This document shows, in pieces, positions 8,587 through 17,468 of a stretch of DNA of 64,000 nt. The position numbers and the translations under genes were made by a program. How positions within the stretch are numbered: the stretch's first letter is position 1; every line of letters starts with the position of its first letter. Location of the stretch: assembly GCF_035917575.1 (NCBI RefSeq), contig NZ_CP109090.1, forward strand, positions 2,356,001 through 2,420,000. Direction: 5' to 3'. The notes below the pieces were generated by a model. It searched no databases. It was not told where the DNA came from and saw only the letters and a list, made by a program, of their open reading frames with translations. The DNA comes from Streptomyces sp. NBC_01788 (GTDB lineage: Bacteria > Actinomycetota > Actinomycetes > Streptomycetales > Streptomycetaceae).

Positions 8587-9725
8587 AGCAGTTCCTCCAG
8601 CCGCCGGGCCAGCAGGTCCCAGCGCCACCTCTCCTCGACCCAGGAGCGTCCCCGCTCCCCCATGCGGCGGCGCAGGGCGGGGTCCCCCAGGAGCGCGACG
8701 ACACGGTCGGCGGCCTCCTCGGGGGAGCCTCCGCGCACGACCCAGCCGGTCTCGCCGTCGAGCACCGCGTCGGGCGCGCCGCCGGAGTCCCCGGCGACGA
8801 CGGGCAGTCCGGTCGCGGAGGCCTCCAGGTAGACGATGCCGAGCCCCTCGACGTCGAGTCCGCCGCGCCGGGTGCGGCAGGGCATGGCGAAGACGTCACC
8901 GGCGCCGTAGTGCGCGGGCAGCTCGGCCCAGGGCACCGCGCCGGTGAAGCGCACGGAGCCGGACACCCCGGTCCGCTCCGCCAGGGCGCGCAGCTCCCTC
9001 TCGTACGGTCCGCCGCCGACGATCAGCAGAACAGCGTCCGGTTCGGCGGCCAGGATCCGCGGCATGGCCAGGATCAGCGTGTCCTGCCCCTTGCGCCTGA
9101 CCAGCCGTGAGACGCACACGACCACCGGCCGGTCGGTGAGCCCGAGCCGGGCCCGCACCTCGTCGCCGCCCGAGCCGGGGTGGAACGTCTTCTCGTCGAC
9201 GCCCGGGGGCAGTCGCACCATCCGTCCGGCCGCCTCGGGGGTGAGCGCGGTGGCGATCCGGGAGCGGGTGTACTCGCCGAGGTAGGTGATCGTGTCCGTC
9301 GACTCCCCGATACGGCGCAGGAGTCCGCGGGCGGCGGGCAGCTGCGCCCATCCCGCCTCGTGCCCGTGGGTGGTGGCGACGAGCCGCTCGGCGCCCGCCC
9401 TTCTGAGGGCCGGCGCCATCAGCCCGAGCGGCGCCGCCGCCCCGAACCACACGGCGGTGCAGCCGTGTTCGCGCAGCAGCCCGACCGCGCGCCGGGTCGC
9501 GCCCGGGGTCGGCAGCAGCATCGTCGTACGGTCGCGCACGACGGTGAAGGGCTGCTCCGCGTCGAACGCGGCGGTCGCCTCGGCGCCCTCCCTGCCCCGC
9601 TTCCAGGTGGAGGCGTAGACGACCAGCCGCTCCGGGTCGAGACGCAGTGCCATGTTGTGCAAAAACGCCTGGATCCCGCCCGGCCGGGGCGGAAAGTCGT
9701 TGGTCACGATGAGGGTCTTGCGCAC
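8583..9725 (-). CDS. pimB: GT4 mannosyltransferase, PimB-type (phosphatidylinositol mannoside synthesis)
   Basis: 380 residues with the two Rossmann-like domains of GT-B enzymes. It starts RKTLIVTNDFPPRPGGIQ and carries THGHEAGW, VCVSRLVRRKGQDTL, VGGGPYERELRALAER and MPCRTRRGGLDVEGLGI, with the acidic E-x7-E motif in GIVYLEASATGLPVVAG. These stretches match mycobacterial PimB' (Rv2188c) closely, so it most likely adds the second mannose to phosphatidylinositol monomannoside at the inner membrane face. The GTG start has no ribosome-binding site; TAGGCT lies eight bases upstream, suggesting a leaderless mRNA. The stop codon lies inside the end of the large inverted repeat. Confidence 0.9.
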   Translation of the reverse strand: MRKTLIVTNDFPPRPGGIQAFLHNMALRLDPERLVVYASTWKRGREGAEATAAFDAEQPFTVVRDRTTMLLPTPGATRRAVGLLREHGCTAVWFGAAAPLGLMAPALRRAGAERLVATTHGHEAGWAQLPAARGLLRRIGESTDTITYLGEYTRSRIATALTPEAAGRMVRLPPGVDEKTFHPGSGGDEVRARLGLTDRPVVVCVSRLVRRKGQDTLILAMPRILAAEPDAVLLIVGGGPYERELRALAERTGVSGSVRFTGAVPWAELPAHYGAGDVFAMPCRTRRGGLDVEGLGIVYLEASATGLPVVAGDSGGAPDAVLDGETGWVVRGGSPEEAADRVVALLGDPALRRRMGERGRSWVEERWRWDLLARRLEELL

Positions 9726-9888
9726 AACCGCCGAGCCTACCGAACCGGTCCGGCGCCACGGCCCACGGCCGTGCCACCCGCCCCGCGACGGCCGGTCGCG
9801 GGATCATGTGCCCCGCGACGCGAAACACGCGAAGCGCATGAATCGTGCGAACCGGACGGACCGGTCGGGACTGCGGGAGAGGAGAGGA

Positions 9889-11139
9889 GTGGACGGGACA
9901 GGTACCCGGTGGGGGCTCGCCGGGGTGCTGGTGGTCTGGGGTGTCAGCCGGGTCGTACTGCTGCTCCTCGTGTTCAAGGTGATCGGCTTTCCGGGGCCTG
10001 ACGACGTCACGGTGGATGTGTCGGTGACGTATCAGGGCTGGTACGAGGTACTGCGACAGGGCGGGTTCCCGGTCGGCGACGTGACCTGGCAGTACCCGCC
10101 CGCCGCCGCGCTGGCGATCCTCTCCCCCGCTGCCCTGCCCTTCCTCGGCTACACCGCGGCCTTCCACGTGCTGGCCCTGCTGGCCGATCTGGCGGTGCTG
10201 TGCCTGCTGCTGTGCGCCGGCCGGCGGCCCGGCCGCCCGCTGCGCGGCGCCTGGGTGTGGACGGCGGGCGCGCCCCTGCTCGGCCCGGTCCTGTACGCGC
10301 GCTACGACGTGATGGTGACCGCGGTGGCCGTGGCCGCGCTGCTCGCGGGCGCCCGGCACCCGCGAGCCATGGGCGCGCTGGCCGGTTTCGGGGCGCTGCT
10401 TAAGGTGTGGCCGGTCCTGCTGCTGCCGGGCCTGCGGGGCGCGGCCGGGCGCCGGGCGTGGACGGCGGCAGCGGTGACCGCGGTCGCCCTCGTCTCGCTG
10501 TTCGCGCTCACCATGCCCGGCGCCCTGTCCTTCCTGACCGCGCAGCGCGACCGGGGCACGGAGGTGGAGGCACCGGCCGCGCTCGTCCTGCACCTGGCCC
10601 GGCACTACGGCTGGCACGGACAGGTGCTGCTCACCTACGGCTCGCTGGAGTTCTCCGGCCCGTACACCGACGTCGTGAGCACCGCGTCCTTGGCCCTGAC
10701 CGTAGCCGCCCTCGGCTGGCTGCTGCTGTGGCGGCCGCGGACCCGCCGCTTCCGCCCGCACACGGCCGCCGACGCGGCCTTCGCGGCGGTACTGCTGTTC
10801 ACGGTGACCAGCCGGGTCCTCAGCCCCCAGTACCTGGTGTGGCTGATCGGGCTGGCCGCCGTCCGCCTGTGCTTCCGGGACGACGGCATGCGGCTGCCGG
10901 CCGGCCTCGTCCTGGCGGCGGCGCCGGTGACGGTCCTGGAGTTCCCGGTGTACTTCGCGCACGTCGTCGCGAGCGACCTCCTCGGCGTCACCCTCCTGCT
11001 GCTGCGCAACGGCCTGCTGGTGGCCGCGGCCGTGACCGCCTGCCGGGCCCTGTGGCGCTCGACGGTCACCGCCGCGCCCCGGACCCGCCCGCCGGAGCAG
11101 ACCGCCCGGCCCGCCGCCCGGCTCGATCAGCCCAGCTGA
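9889..11139 (+). CDS. Integral membrane glycosyltransferase, GT87/DUF2029 (mannosyltransferase-like)
   Basis: 416 residues from GTG 9889, chosen because GGAGAGGAGAG lies directly upstream; an ATG at 9838 is in frame. About ten hydrophobic helices span the protein, with a large outside loop after the first helix (DDVTVDVSVTYQGWYEVL) and the conserved GT-C features FPVGDVTWQYPP and RYDVMVTAVAV, where acidic residues near the first loop act in sugar transfer. GT87 enzymes use polyprenyl-phosphate mannose on the outer membrane face. M. tuberculosis Rv2181, an alpha-1,2-mannosyltransferase, is near pimB' too, which supports a role in mannoside or lipomannan elongation (inference). Its stop overlaps the convergent gene by 13 bases. 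Confidence 0.85.
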   Translation: MDGTGTRWGLAGVLVVWGVSRVVLLLLVFKVIGFPGPDDVTVDVSVTYQGWYEVLRQGGFPVGDVTWQYPPAAALAILSPAALPFLGYTAAFHVLALLADLAVLCLLLCAGRRPGRPLRGAWVWTAGAPLLGPVLYARYDVMVTAVAVAALLAGARHPRAMGALAGFGALLKVWPVLLLPGLRGAAGRRAWTAAAVTAVALVSLFALTMPGALSFLTAQRDRGTEVEAPAALVLHLARHYGWHGQVLLTYGSLEFSGPYTDVVSTASLALTVAALGWLLLWRPRTRRFRPHTAADAAFAAVLLFTVTSRVLSPQYLVWLIGLAAVRLCFRDDGMRLPAGLVLAAAPVTVLEFPVYFAHVVASDLLGVTLLLLRNGLLVAAAVTACRALWRSTVTAAPRTRPPEQTARPAARLDQPS

Positions 11140-12317
11140 CGCACGAGGTACGCGCGCCACTGCTCGGTGAACCGTTCCAGGGTGGTGCCGAGGACCTTCC
11201 GCAGGGCGTTCTCGACCGCGCCCTCGCGGACGCCGTGCGCGCCGACGGCACGGTAGAAGTCGTCCAGGCGCCGCTCGCCCCACTGGTCGGCGATCATGCG
11301 GCAGGCCGTCCAGCCGCTCTCGTAGGCCCGGGCGAGCCGGGCCGGATCGCCGGCGAAGCCGAAGTCCGCGTCGGCCGGCAGGGCGGCGGGGACGTCCCCG
11401 CCGGTCACGGCCCGCCGCAGTTCGGGCGCGGCCTCGTCCGCGGTGCGGCCGGTGCCGCGGTAGCCGACCCAGTCCGCGTAGCCCTCGGACAGCCACAGCG
11501 GGGTGGCGGCGTTGGTGTGGGCGCGGGTGGCGACGTGGGTCGTCTCGTGGGTGAGGACGACCTGCTTGCCGAGCGGGCCGAGCATGCCGTACGCGGCCGG
11601 GTTGACGATGATCCGGTCCGCGGGCGCCCGGCCCGCGCCCCCGGTCTCGCCCGTGGTGACGGCGGCGATGCCGCGGTAGTTGGACGCCGGCGAGCCGAGC
11701 AGTCCGGCCATGCCCTCGAGGGACCCGGGGACCAGCAGGACGACGTGCCGGCTCCAGTCCGTGCCCCAGGCGTCCGACACCGCGGGTATCGCGCGGTCGG
11801 CCAGACGGGCGTAACCGCGCAGGTCCGCGTCGCCGTGTCCGACGCCGAGCACGAGGCTGCCGCGCCCCTGGACCACCGAGACCGTGCCCTGGTCCCACAG
11901 CTGCTCGGCGGACTTGCTCCGCGGCCGGTCGGAGTCGACGTACCACTTCCCGTCGGCGCCGGTGGACAGGGTCAGCGTGCGGCCCGCGGTGACGGGCGCC
12001 TTGTCGTATCCGGTGACCCGGTAGCGCAGTTCGGCCTGCGCTACCGCGGTGTCGCCGCTGCGGCGCAGGCTCTTCAGGCGGTAGGTCCAGTCCGTCAGCG
12101 GGACGGCCCGCACCCGTGCGTACGGGTCCCGGGTCCCGGTGGCCGCGTACGCCGCCGGGTCGTGGTGGAGGACCGCCGACGCCCGCCGGTCGAGCACTCG
12201 CTGCACCTCGGCCCTCGCGGTGTCGGCCGCGGACGGCCCGCCGCAGGCCGTCAGGGACGCCAGCAGCAGGCACACCGCCATCACCGAGGATTTCGACACC
12301 CGCCCACGACCAGCCAT
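11127..12317 (-). CDS. Lipoprotein zinc metalloprotease-like (HExxH)
   Basis: 396 residues from ATG 12317; longer in-frame starts exist but would destroy the signal sequence. The N-terminus is a lipoprotein signal (SSVMAVCLLLASLTACGG, lipobox LTAC). The C-terminal half has HETTHVATRAH, an HExxH zinc motif, followed about 20 residues later by LSEGYADWVGY, the third-ligand Glu of gluzincin peptidases (peptidase MA-like). The middle region (about 40-190) resembles a nuclear-transport-factor-like accessory domain with no clear motif. Expected location is the outer face of the membrane. Substrate unknown. It ends convergently within a 13-bp palindrome shared with the GT87 gene. Confidence 0.85.
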   Translation of the reverse strand: MAGRGRVSKSSVMAVCLLLASLTACGGPSAADTARAEVQRVLDRRASAVLHHDPAAYAATGTRDPYARVRAVPLTDWTYRLKSLRRSGDTAVAQAELRYRVTGYDKAPVTAGRTLTLSTGADGKWYVDSDRPRSKSAEQLWDQGTVSVVQGRGSLVLGVGHGDADLRGYARLADRAIPAVSDAWGTDWSRHVVLLVPGSLEGMAGLLGSPASNYRGIAAVTTGETGGAGRAPADRIIVNPAAYGMLGPLGKQVVLTHETTHVATRAHTNAATPLWLSEGYADWVGYRGTGRTADEAAPELRRAVTGGDVPAALPADADFGFAGDPARLARAYESGWTACRMIADQWGERRLDDFYRAVGAHGVREGAVENALRKVLGTTLERFTEQWRAYLVRQLG

Positions 12318-12349
12318 TTCCCGATCGTACGGCGGCACCGGGACGGCCG

Positions 12350-13372
12350 TCAGACCCTGGTCACCGACGAGATCGGCATCATGTTCACCGGGTCGTAGCG
12401 CACCGGCGCGCCCGGGTGGGGCGCGTGAATCACCCGGCCGTTGCCCGCGTACATCGCGACATGGCCGGCGTCTGAGCGGTAGACGACCAGGTCGCCGGGC
12501 CGGGCCTCGGACAACGGGATCCGCCGGCCCGCGTTGCGCTGCTCCTGAGAGGTGCGCGGCAGATGCACTCCGGCCTGCGCGTACGACCACTGCATCAGGC
12601 CCGAACAGTCGAACCCCGTGGGCCCGTTGGCGCCCCAGACGTAGGGACGGCCGAGGGCGGAAAGGGCGGCGGCGAAGGCGGCGGCCGCGCGGCCGGAGGC
12701 GGCCGGGCCGGCGTCGGGACCGGGGAAGAGGTCCTCGCGGCCGGACCGGGAGGACCGGTCGTAGTCCGCACGCTCCGACGCGGGCAGGGCGGAGAGGAGT
12801 TGCCGGGCCCGGGCGAGCTTCCGCTCGATCGTCCGCTTGTGGGTCGCGGCCGCCTTGCGGTTCCTGTCCAGTTCGGCGAGGGAGCCGGTGGCCTCGATGC
12901 GGTCCTGCGAGAGTTCGCGCAGCACCCGCCGCAGGTCCTTCAGTTCGCCGGTCTGGTGGTCGGTGATCCGGTCGAGCGTGGCGGCCCTGTCGAGGTAGTC
13001 GGCCGGGTCGCGGGAGAACAGCAGGGCGATCGACGGGTCGAAGCCGGAGCGGTACTGGGCTCCGGCCAGCGAACCCAGCGACTCCCTGAGGTCGTTGACG
13101 CGCTGCTGCCGTCGGGCGATGCGGTCCTGCAGGTCGTGCACACGGGTGCGCAGGAGGTCGGCTCGCTCACCTGCCTTGTCGAAGGCCTCGGTCGCCTTCT
13201 CGGCCTCCTGGTGGAGGCGGTCGACCTCGGACCGGGCGTCGCCGTGCGGAGCGGCGACGGCCGAGGTGGCCGGTACGGCGCCGAGAGCGGCGGCGGCGAC
13301 GGACAGAACGCAGAACGCTGCGCCCGCGCCACGGTCGAACCCGGACGGTGCTGGGCGGCGATGAGACCCCAC
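12350..13372 (-). CDS. Secreted NlpC/P60 peptidoglycan endopeptidase
   Basis: 340 residues from the GTG at 13372. An N-terminal signal (hydrophobic core GAAFCVLSVAAAALGAV ending around TSAVA-AP) precedes a long coiled coil (about 45-215, heptads such as EVDRLHQEAEKATEAFDKAG) and a C-terminal NlpC/P60 domain with catalytic GFDCSGLMQWSY, His in SDAGHVAMYAGN and HAPHPG. It should cut D-Glu to diaminopimelate bonds in wall peptides. It has the RipA/CwlT-like layout with an autoinhibitory-type coiled coil. The next gene upstream encodes a paralogue of the same architecture. Start site moderately sure: GGAGGGAG is 13 bases upstream. Confidence 0.9.
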   Translation of the reverse strand: MGSHRRPAPSGFDRGAGAAFCVLSVAAAALGAVPATSAVAAPHGDARSEVDRLHQEAEKATEAFDKAGERADLLRTRVHDLQDRIARRQQRVNDLRESLGSLAGAQYRSGFDPSIALLFSRDPADYLDRAATLDRITDHQTGELKDLRRVLRELSQDRIEATGSLAELDRNRKAAATHKRTIERKLARARQLLSALPASERADYDRSSRSGREDLFPGPDAGPAASGRAAAAFAAALSALGRPYVWGANGPTGFDCSGLMQWSYAQAGVHLPRTSQEQRNAGRRIPLSEARPGDLVVYRSDAGHVAMYAGNGRVIHAPHPGAPVRYDPVNMMPISSVTRV

Positions 13373-13515
13373 GGGAAGCCGTACTCCCTCCACTGGCGGA
13401 CACTGACCGCTTCCCGTGACCGGGGCGCCGAGCGCCCGGCCCGCGGGAAACGCGCCAGACAGTAGCCGCGCGGACACACCGCGGCCAAAGTCGCCGAGGG
13501 GGCACCGAACGCGGC

Positions 13516-13548
13516 CGCCCCGCCTCTGACGCAGGTCAGGGCGGGGCG
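13516..13548 (-). terminator. Hairpin downstream of the second NlpC/P60 gene
   Basis: Stem CGCCCCGCC(T)CTGAC with GTCAGGGCGGGGCG, one bulged base, four-base loop. It lies about 70 bases past the stop of the gene at 13618-14658. No T-run, as usual in Streptomyces. A second smaller hairpin TCGCCCG-TT-CGGGCGA is at 13574-13589. Confidence 0.5.
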
Positions 13549-13617
13549 CGGGGTCACCGTGGGGTGCCGGGATTCGCCCGTTCGGGCGAGTGGGAGAGGG
13601 GCTCTCCCGGAGAGGCG

Positions 13618-14658
13618 TCAGATGCGGACGCCGAACTGGAAGGGCATGTTGCTGATCGGCTCGTAGCGCACGACGGTGCCGGTGCGCGGGGCGTGCAGCA
13701 CCTGGCCGTTGCCCGCGTACAGACCGACGTGGTGCTGGTCGCCGTAGAAGATGATCAGGTCGCCGACCTGGAGCTGGCTCTGCGAGTAGATCCGGGTGCC
13801 CGCGTTGGCCTGCGCCTCGGAGGTGCGCGGGATGCTGACACCGGCCTGGGCGTACGCCCACGAGGTCAGACCCGAGCAGTCGTAGGAGGACGGACCGGTG
13901 GCACCGTAGACGTAGGGCGAGCCGATCTTGGACTGGGCGGCGGCGAACGCGGCGCCGGCCCGGCCCGAGGCGGGGGCGGCGGCGGCGTTGCCCAGCTGCA
14001 CACGGTCGGCGGAGGCCCGGCTGGCCCGCTCCTGCTCGGCGGCGAGGTCGGCCTTCTCCTGGGCGGTGAGGCTGTTCAGGAGCCGCTGCGCCTCGGCGAG
14101 CTTGCCCTGGACTTCCGTCTTCTTCTTGCCCAGCTCGGTGCGGGTGGCGGCGAGGTCCTTCAGCTTCGAGGAGGCCTCGGACCGCTCCTGGGCGAGCTCG
14201 CGCTGCTTGTCCTGGATCTTCTTCAGCGCCTCGACCTGCTGGCCGCTCAACTGGTCGAGCGTGGAGGCCTTGTCGAGGTAGTCGTCCGGGTCGGAGGACA
14301 GGAAGAGCTGGAGCGAGGGGTCTATGCCACCGGTGCGGTACTGGCCTGCGGCCAGCGAACCGAGGCCGTCGCGCAGCTTGTTGAGATCCTGCTGGCCGCG
14401 GGCGACGTTGTCCTGGATGGTGGAGATCTCCTTCTGGAGCTTCTCCTGCTTCTCCTTGGCCCCGTTGTACTTCTCGGTGGCCTGCTCCGCCTGCTGGTAG
14501 AGGTCGTCGACCTTGGACTTGACTTCGTCCTTGCTCGGCTTCGCGCTCGGGGCTGCGTTGGCGGCCTGGGCACTGATCGCTACGGCCGCTGCCGCCGCGG
14601 TGGTGAGCACAGTCACACGCGTACGGCTGGGTTGCTTGGGTCGACGGTGGGACGCCAC
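13618..14658 (-). CDS. Secreted NlpC/P60 peptidoglycan endopeptidase (paralogue)
   Basis: 346 residues from GTG 14658, preferred because AGAAGGAG lies nine bases upstream; an ATG at 14688 is in frame but reads through that site. Signal peptide with RRPKQPSRTR n-region, hydrophobic TVLTTAAAAAVAISA and cleavage near ANA-AP. Residues about 45-215 form a long coiled coil, followed by an NlpC/P60 domain with catalytic SYDCSGLTSWAY, HHVGLYAGN and HAPRTG. Acts on stem peptides in the wall. M. tuberculosis has an NlpC/P60 hydrolase (Rv2190c) at the matching place beside pimB'. The upstream 200 bases are unusually A+T rich and probably hold the promoter. Confidence 0.92.
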   Translation of the reverse strand: MASHRRPKQPSRTRVTVLTTAAAAAVAISAQAANAAPSAKPSKDEVKSKVDDLYQQAEQATEKYNGAKEKQEKLQKEISTIQDNVARGQQDLNKLRDGLGSLAAGQYRTGGIDPSLQLFLSSDPDDYLDKASTLDQLSGQQVEALKKIQDKQRELAQERSEASSKLKDLAATRTELGKKKTEVQGKLAEAQRLLNSLTAQEKADLAAEQERASRASADRVQLGNAAAAPASGRAGAAFAAAQSKIGSPYVYGATGPSSYDCSGLTSWAYAQAGVSIPRTSEAQANAGTRIYSQSQLQVGDLIIFYGDQHHVGLYAGNGQVLHAPRTGTVVRYEPISNMPFQFGVRI

Positions 14659-14896
14659 GGAAGCGAGCTCCTTCTTCTGAGTGATCACCCGCTCGGAGGT
14701 TCGAGCTCGACCCTAGTGACCTCATCGTGATGAATTCAAATCCTGCGGCGGAAAATCCCACCACTCGCTGCATTCTTTGCCCATAACTCACCAGCAGTGA
14801 CGGCCTATTGACCCTGCGTCGCGTGACGCTTCCGGCCAATTCGGGAATGCGGCCCGTATGTTGCACTTAAGGCTTTTCGCGGCCCTAAGTCCGTTT
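14659..14896 (-). promoter_or_regulatory. A+T-rich upstream region of the NlpC/P60 gene
   Basis: This 238-base gap is clearly lower in G+C than its surroundings, notably 14720-14880. Genes on either side are both minus strand, so it is the promoter/leader region of the hydrolase at 13618. I looked for the c-di-AMP (ydaO) riboswitch often found before such genes and did not find its conserved cores. No convincing -35/-10 pair could be fixed by eye. Confidence 0.4.
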
Positions 14897-16246
14897 TCAG
14901 CCGCGCGAGAGCCGCTTCAGGAGCACCACCGAGGCCACCGGCCGGGCCCCCGCCTTCGCGACCCCGTCGGCGACCTCGCGGTCGGTCGAGGCGACGATCA
15001 CCGGCCGGCCGGGCGGCTCGGCCCGCACCAGCTGTCGGATCAGCTCGTCCGCCGTGACCCCCGGCTTGGAGAACAGCACCCGCACACCGCGCGGCGGCGC
15101 GAGAAGCACCGGCGCGACCAGCTCGGCCCCGTCGAAGACACAGGTGACCTCGGCGCCGGTCTGCGCGGCGAGCTGCGAGAGCTGACCCAGCAGCCTCAGC
15201 CGCTGCTTCTCCAGCGGCATCTGCGGATAGCCGGTCTTGGTGACGTTGTAGCCGTCGACGACCAGATGCGCCTGCGGCAGCGCGAGCAACTGGTCGAGAA
15301 TCGCCGGGTCGTGCTCGGACAGCGCACGGGCGGCGATGTCCTTGGGGGTCATCCGGCCCGGCTCCACCGCGTCCACGGTCTCCGCCGGCCGCACCGACAC
15401 CGGCGGCAGCGCCAGCTCCCGGCGCAGCCCCTGGGCCGCGTCGAGGACGGTGTCCAGCAGCAGCCGCACCCGCATGTCCTCCACGCTGCGCCCCTCGCGG
15501 GCCGCCCGGCGGGCGGCCTCCAGCGCGGCCTCCGTCTCCCCCAGGCGCGCCTTGAGCCGACGGGTCTCACTCTCGGCGCCGGACACCTGCGCCTGACCCT
15601 CGGCCCGCGCGGCCTCCAGCTCGCCCCGCGCCTTGCGCAGCGCGGCCTCACCGCGCTTGACGTCGCTGTGCGCGGCCCGCAGCCTGCGGTGCAGCGACTC
15701 GGCTTCCTTCCGGGCGGCGTCCAGCTCGGCCCGCAGCCGCTCGGTGTCGGCCCGGTTCTGCTCACGGGCCGCCGCCAGCTCGGCGCGCAGCCGTTCCAGC
15801 TCGGCCCGGCTCTCCTCGTCGGCGCGCTCGGCGTCCGCCCGCTGGGCCTCCTCGCCCGCGGCGGCGACCAGCTTCACCCAGCCCGGCGGGCGCAGCACGT
15901 AGGCCGCGGCCGCCACGTCGAGCGGGTCCGCGGCCGGGGGCGGCGAGCCGGAGTCGAGGGCGGCCGACAGCTCCGGCTGGGCCTCCTTGAACTTGTCGCC
16001 GACGCGCTGGCGGAACAGCGGATCGGTCTCGAGCGCGGCCGCCATCGCGTTGCCGGCGAACTTCGCCCTGCGGCTGGGCGTGAACCGGGCGTACTGCCGC
16101 AGCTGCGCGGGCAGTTCCCCGAACGTCAGTGCCCCGAAGGAGTCGGAGACGATCTGGACGACCCGGCGGCGCACTCCGTCGGGCAGGGGACGGTCGAGCA
16201 CCTCGGCGGCGCCGTCGCCCGGCCCCCCGCCTTGTGTCTCCGCCAT
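14897..16246 (-). CDS. NYN domain (YacP-like) putative ribonuclease with coiled coil
   Basis: 449 residues. The C-terminal 165 residues form a NYN/PIN-like domain: LVVDGYNVTKTGYP, with the first catalytic Asp, VTCVFDGAELV, VRVLFSKPGVTADELI and VIVASTDREVADG hold the acidic residues expected for metal-dependent RNA cleavage. Residues 1-120 are helical with basic patches (FTPSRRAKFAGNAM), and about 130-250 is a long Ala/Arg/Glu coiled coil. No signal peptide, so it is cytoplasmic. YacP/Rae1 of Bacillus cleaves mRNA on ribosomes; an RNA role here is inferred from the fold. The zinc-ribbon gene lies 74 bases upstream on the same strand. Confidence 0.88.
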   Translation of the reverse strand: MAETQGGGPGDGAAEVLDRPLPDGVRRRVVQIVSDSFGALTFGELPAQLRQYARFTPSRRAKFAGNAMAAALETDPLFRQRVGDKFKEAQPELSAALDSGSPPPAADPLDVAAAAYVLRPPGWVKLVAAAGEEAQRADAERADEESRAELERLRAELAAAREQNRADTERLRAELDAARKEAESLHRRLRAAHSDVKRGEAALRKARGELEAARAEGQAQVSGAESETRRLKARLGETEAALEAARRAAREGRSVEDMRVRLLLDTVLDAAQGLRRELALPPVSVRPAETVDAVEPGRMTPKDIAARALSEHDPAILDQLLALPQAHLVVDGYNVTKTGYPQMPLEKQRLRLLGQLSQLAAQTGAEVTCVFDGAELVAPVLLAPPRGVRVLFSKPGVTADELIRQLVRAEPPGRPVIVASTDREVADGVAKAGARPVASVVLLKRLSRG

Positions 16247-16320
16247 CCGTCACCCCAATGCCTCAATGCCTCAATACCCCGCGGCCTCCCGCGGGGGTCG
16301 CCCGTACGGGCCCGTTCCGC

Positions 16321-16560
16321 TCAGGAGCCGGCGCCCGGCCTGTCCACGAGTTCCACCTGGTCCACGGCGTTGCACCAGCGGCAACGCACCGACTCGATCG
16401 TCTCACTGACCACCTCGCGCTCCTCGACCTGCGGCTCTCCGGCCAGGTCCAGGTGCACGTACTCGACGACCTTCGACGAGCGGGTCACGTCGAAACGGGT
16501 GAGATTGCCGCACAAGGTGCAGCGCCACCGCGTCGTCGCGGTCGGCAGGGGAACCGTCAT
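16321..16560 (-). CDS. Small zinc-ribbon protein
   Basis: 79 residues from ATG 16560, preferred over a longer reading that adds 20 basic residues. Two knuckles are visible: CTLCGN at residues about 13-18 and CRWCNA near 62-67, a four-cysteine zinc ribbon of about 50 residues, with a beta-rich middle. Function unknown; such small ribbons bind nucleic acid or proteins. GAAGGAAG lies 12 bases upstream of the start. It is the first gene of a minus-strand pair with the NYN nuclease-like gene, which hints at a shared RNA-related task (inference). Confidence 0.75.
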   Translation of the reverse strand: MTVPLPTATTRWRCTLCGNLTRFDVTRSSKVVEYVHLDLAGEPQVEEREVVSETIESVRCRWCNAVDQVELVDRPGAGS

Positions 16561-16715
16561 CGTGACTGTCCGCTTCCTTCTGTGGTCCGTGACGCGCCAG
16601 TTTCCCTGGGCGTGTGGCACGTAACCCTACGGCCTGGCGGGGACTCGGCGCCGGTCCATCCATGGCGGCGAGGCGGTCTGTGCGGTTGCGTCCCCTTACG
16701 CCATGCTCTGTGCAC

Positions 16716-17468
16716 ATGATCGGCAACAGGTACACGGTGGCCGCCCGGACGATCGAGGCGGCCAGGGCGGTACGGAGCATGCAGGCGCCGGTGACGTGCG
16801 CCCTGATCGTCCTGTGCTGTCTGCTCTTCGTGACCGGCCCGGCCTCGGGTCTCAATCCCTCCTACGGCACCGGGGACGCGCTGCTGCTCGCCCAGCGGGC
16901 CTACTTCCGGCGGTGGGGCGTGGTGCCCGCCGACTTGTTCACCGGCTCACCGCGGGCCGCCCTCACTCCCGCGACGGCCCTGTTCGTGCACGGCAGCTGG
17001 GTGCACCTGCTCGGCAACATGCTCTTCCTCTACGTCTTCGGGGCGATGACAGAGGAGCGCATGGGCCGCGTCCGGTTCACGTTGTTCTACGTCGGCTGCG
17101 GCTACCTGGCCCTGGTGGGCTACGCGGCCGCCAACGCCGCCTCCGGGCAGAGCCTGGTGGGAGCCTCGGGCGCGATCTCGGCGGTCCTCGGCGCGTTTCT
17201 CCTTCTGTTCCCCAGCGCCCGGGTGACCAGTCTCTTCCCGTTCCTGTTCTTCCTGCCGCTGCGTTTTCCCGCGTGGGTGGTACTGCCCTTCTGGGCGGCC
17301 CTCCAGTGGCTGGCCGCGGGGCGCGCCGCCGAGGGACCGCAGGTCGCCTACCTGGCCCATGTGGTGGGCTTCGCCCTGGGCTTCGCCTGCGCGTGGGCCT
17401 GGTCCGGCCGGAAGACTAGAGTGAAGCCCGCCCCTGCTCCGGCCCCCGAGGGAGAGAACCAACCGTGA
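16716..17468 (+). CDS. Rhomboid family intramembrane serine protease
   Basis: 250 residues from ATG 16716; the frame is open further upstream, and a GTG at 16710 is possible, as no ribosome-binding site marks the start. Six hydrophobic helices are seen. Rhomboid landmarks are HGSWVHLLGNMLFLYVFG (the HxxxN-type helix), catalytic Ser151 in GASGAISAVLGAF, and catalytic His215 in AHVVGFALGFACAW. These enzymes cut substrate helices within the membrane. The stop overlaps the next gene by four bases (GTGA), implying coupling. The C-terminal tail is Pro/Lys rich and cytoplasmic. Confidence 0.92.
   Translation: MIGNRYTVAARTIEAARAVRSMQAPVTCALIVLCCLLFVTGPASGLNPSYGTGDALLLAQRAYFRRWGVVPADLFTGSPRAALTPATALFVHGSWVHLLGNMLFLYVFGAMTEERMGRVRFTLFYVGCGYLALVGYAAANAASGQSLVGASGAISAVLGAFLLLFPSARVTSLFPFLFFLPLRFPAWVVLPFWAALQWLAAGRAAEGPQVAYLAHVVGFALGFACAWAWSGRKTRVKPAPAPAPEGENQP

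Noticed and set aside
14659..14896. c-di-AMP (ydaO) riboswitch before the NlpC/P60 gene
   Set aside because: Such riboswitches are common before Streptomyces wall hydrolases, but the conserved cores are not present on the minus strand; the stretch is only A+T rich.
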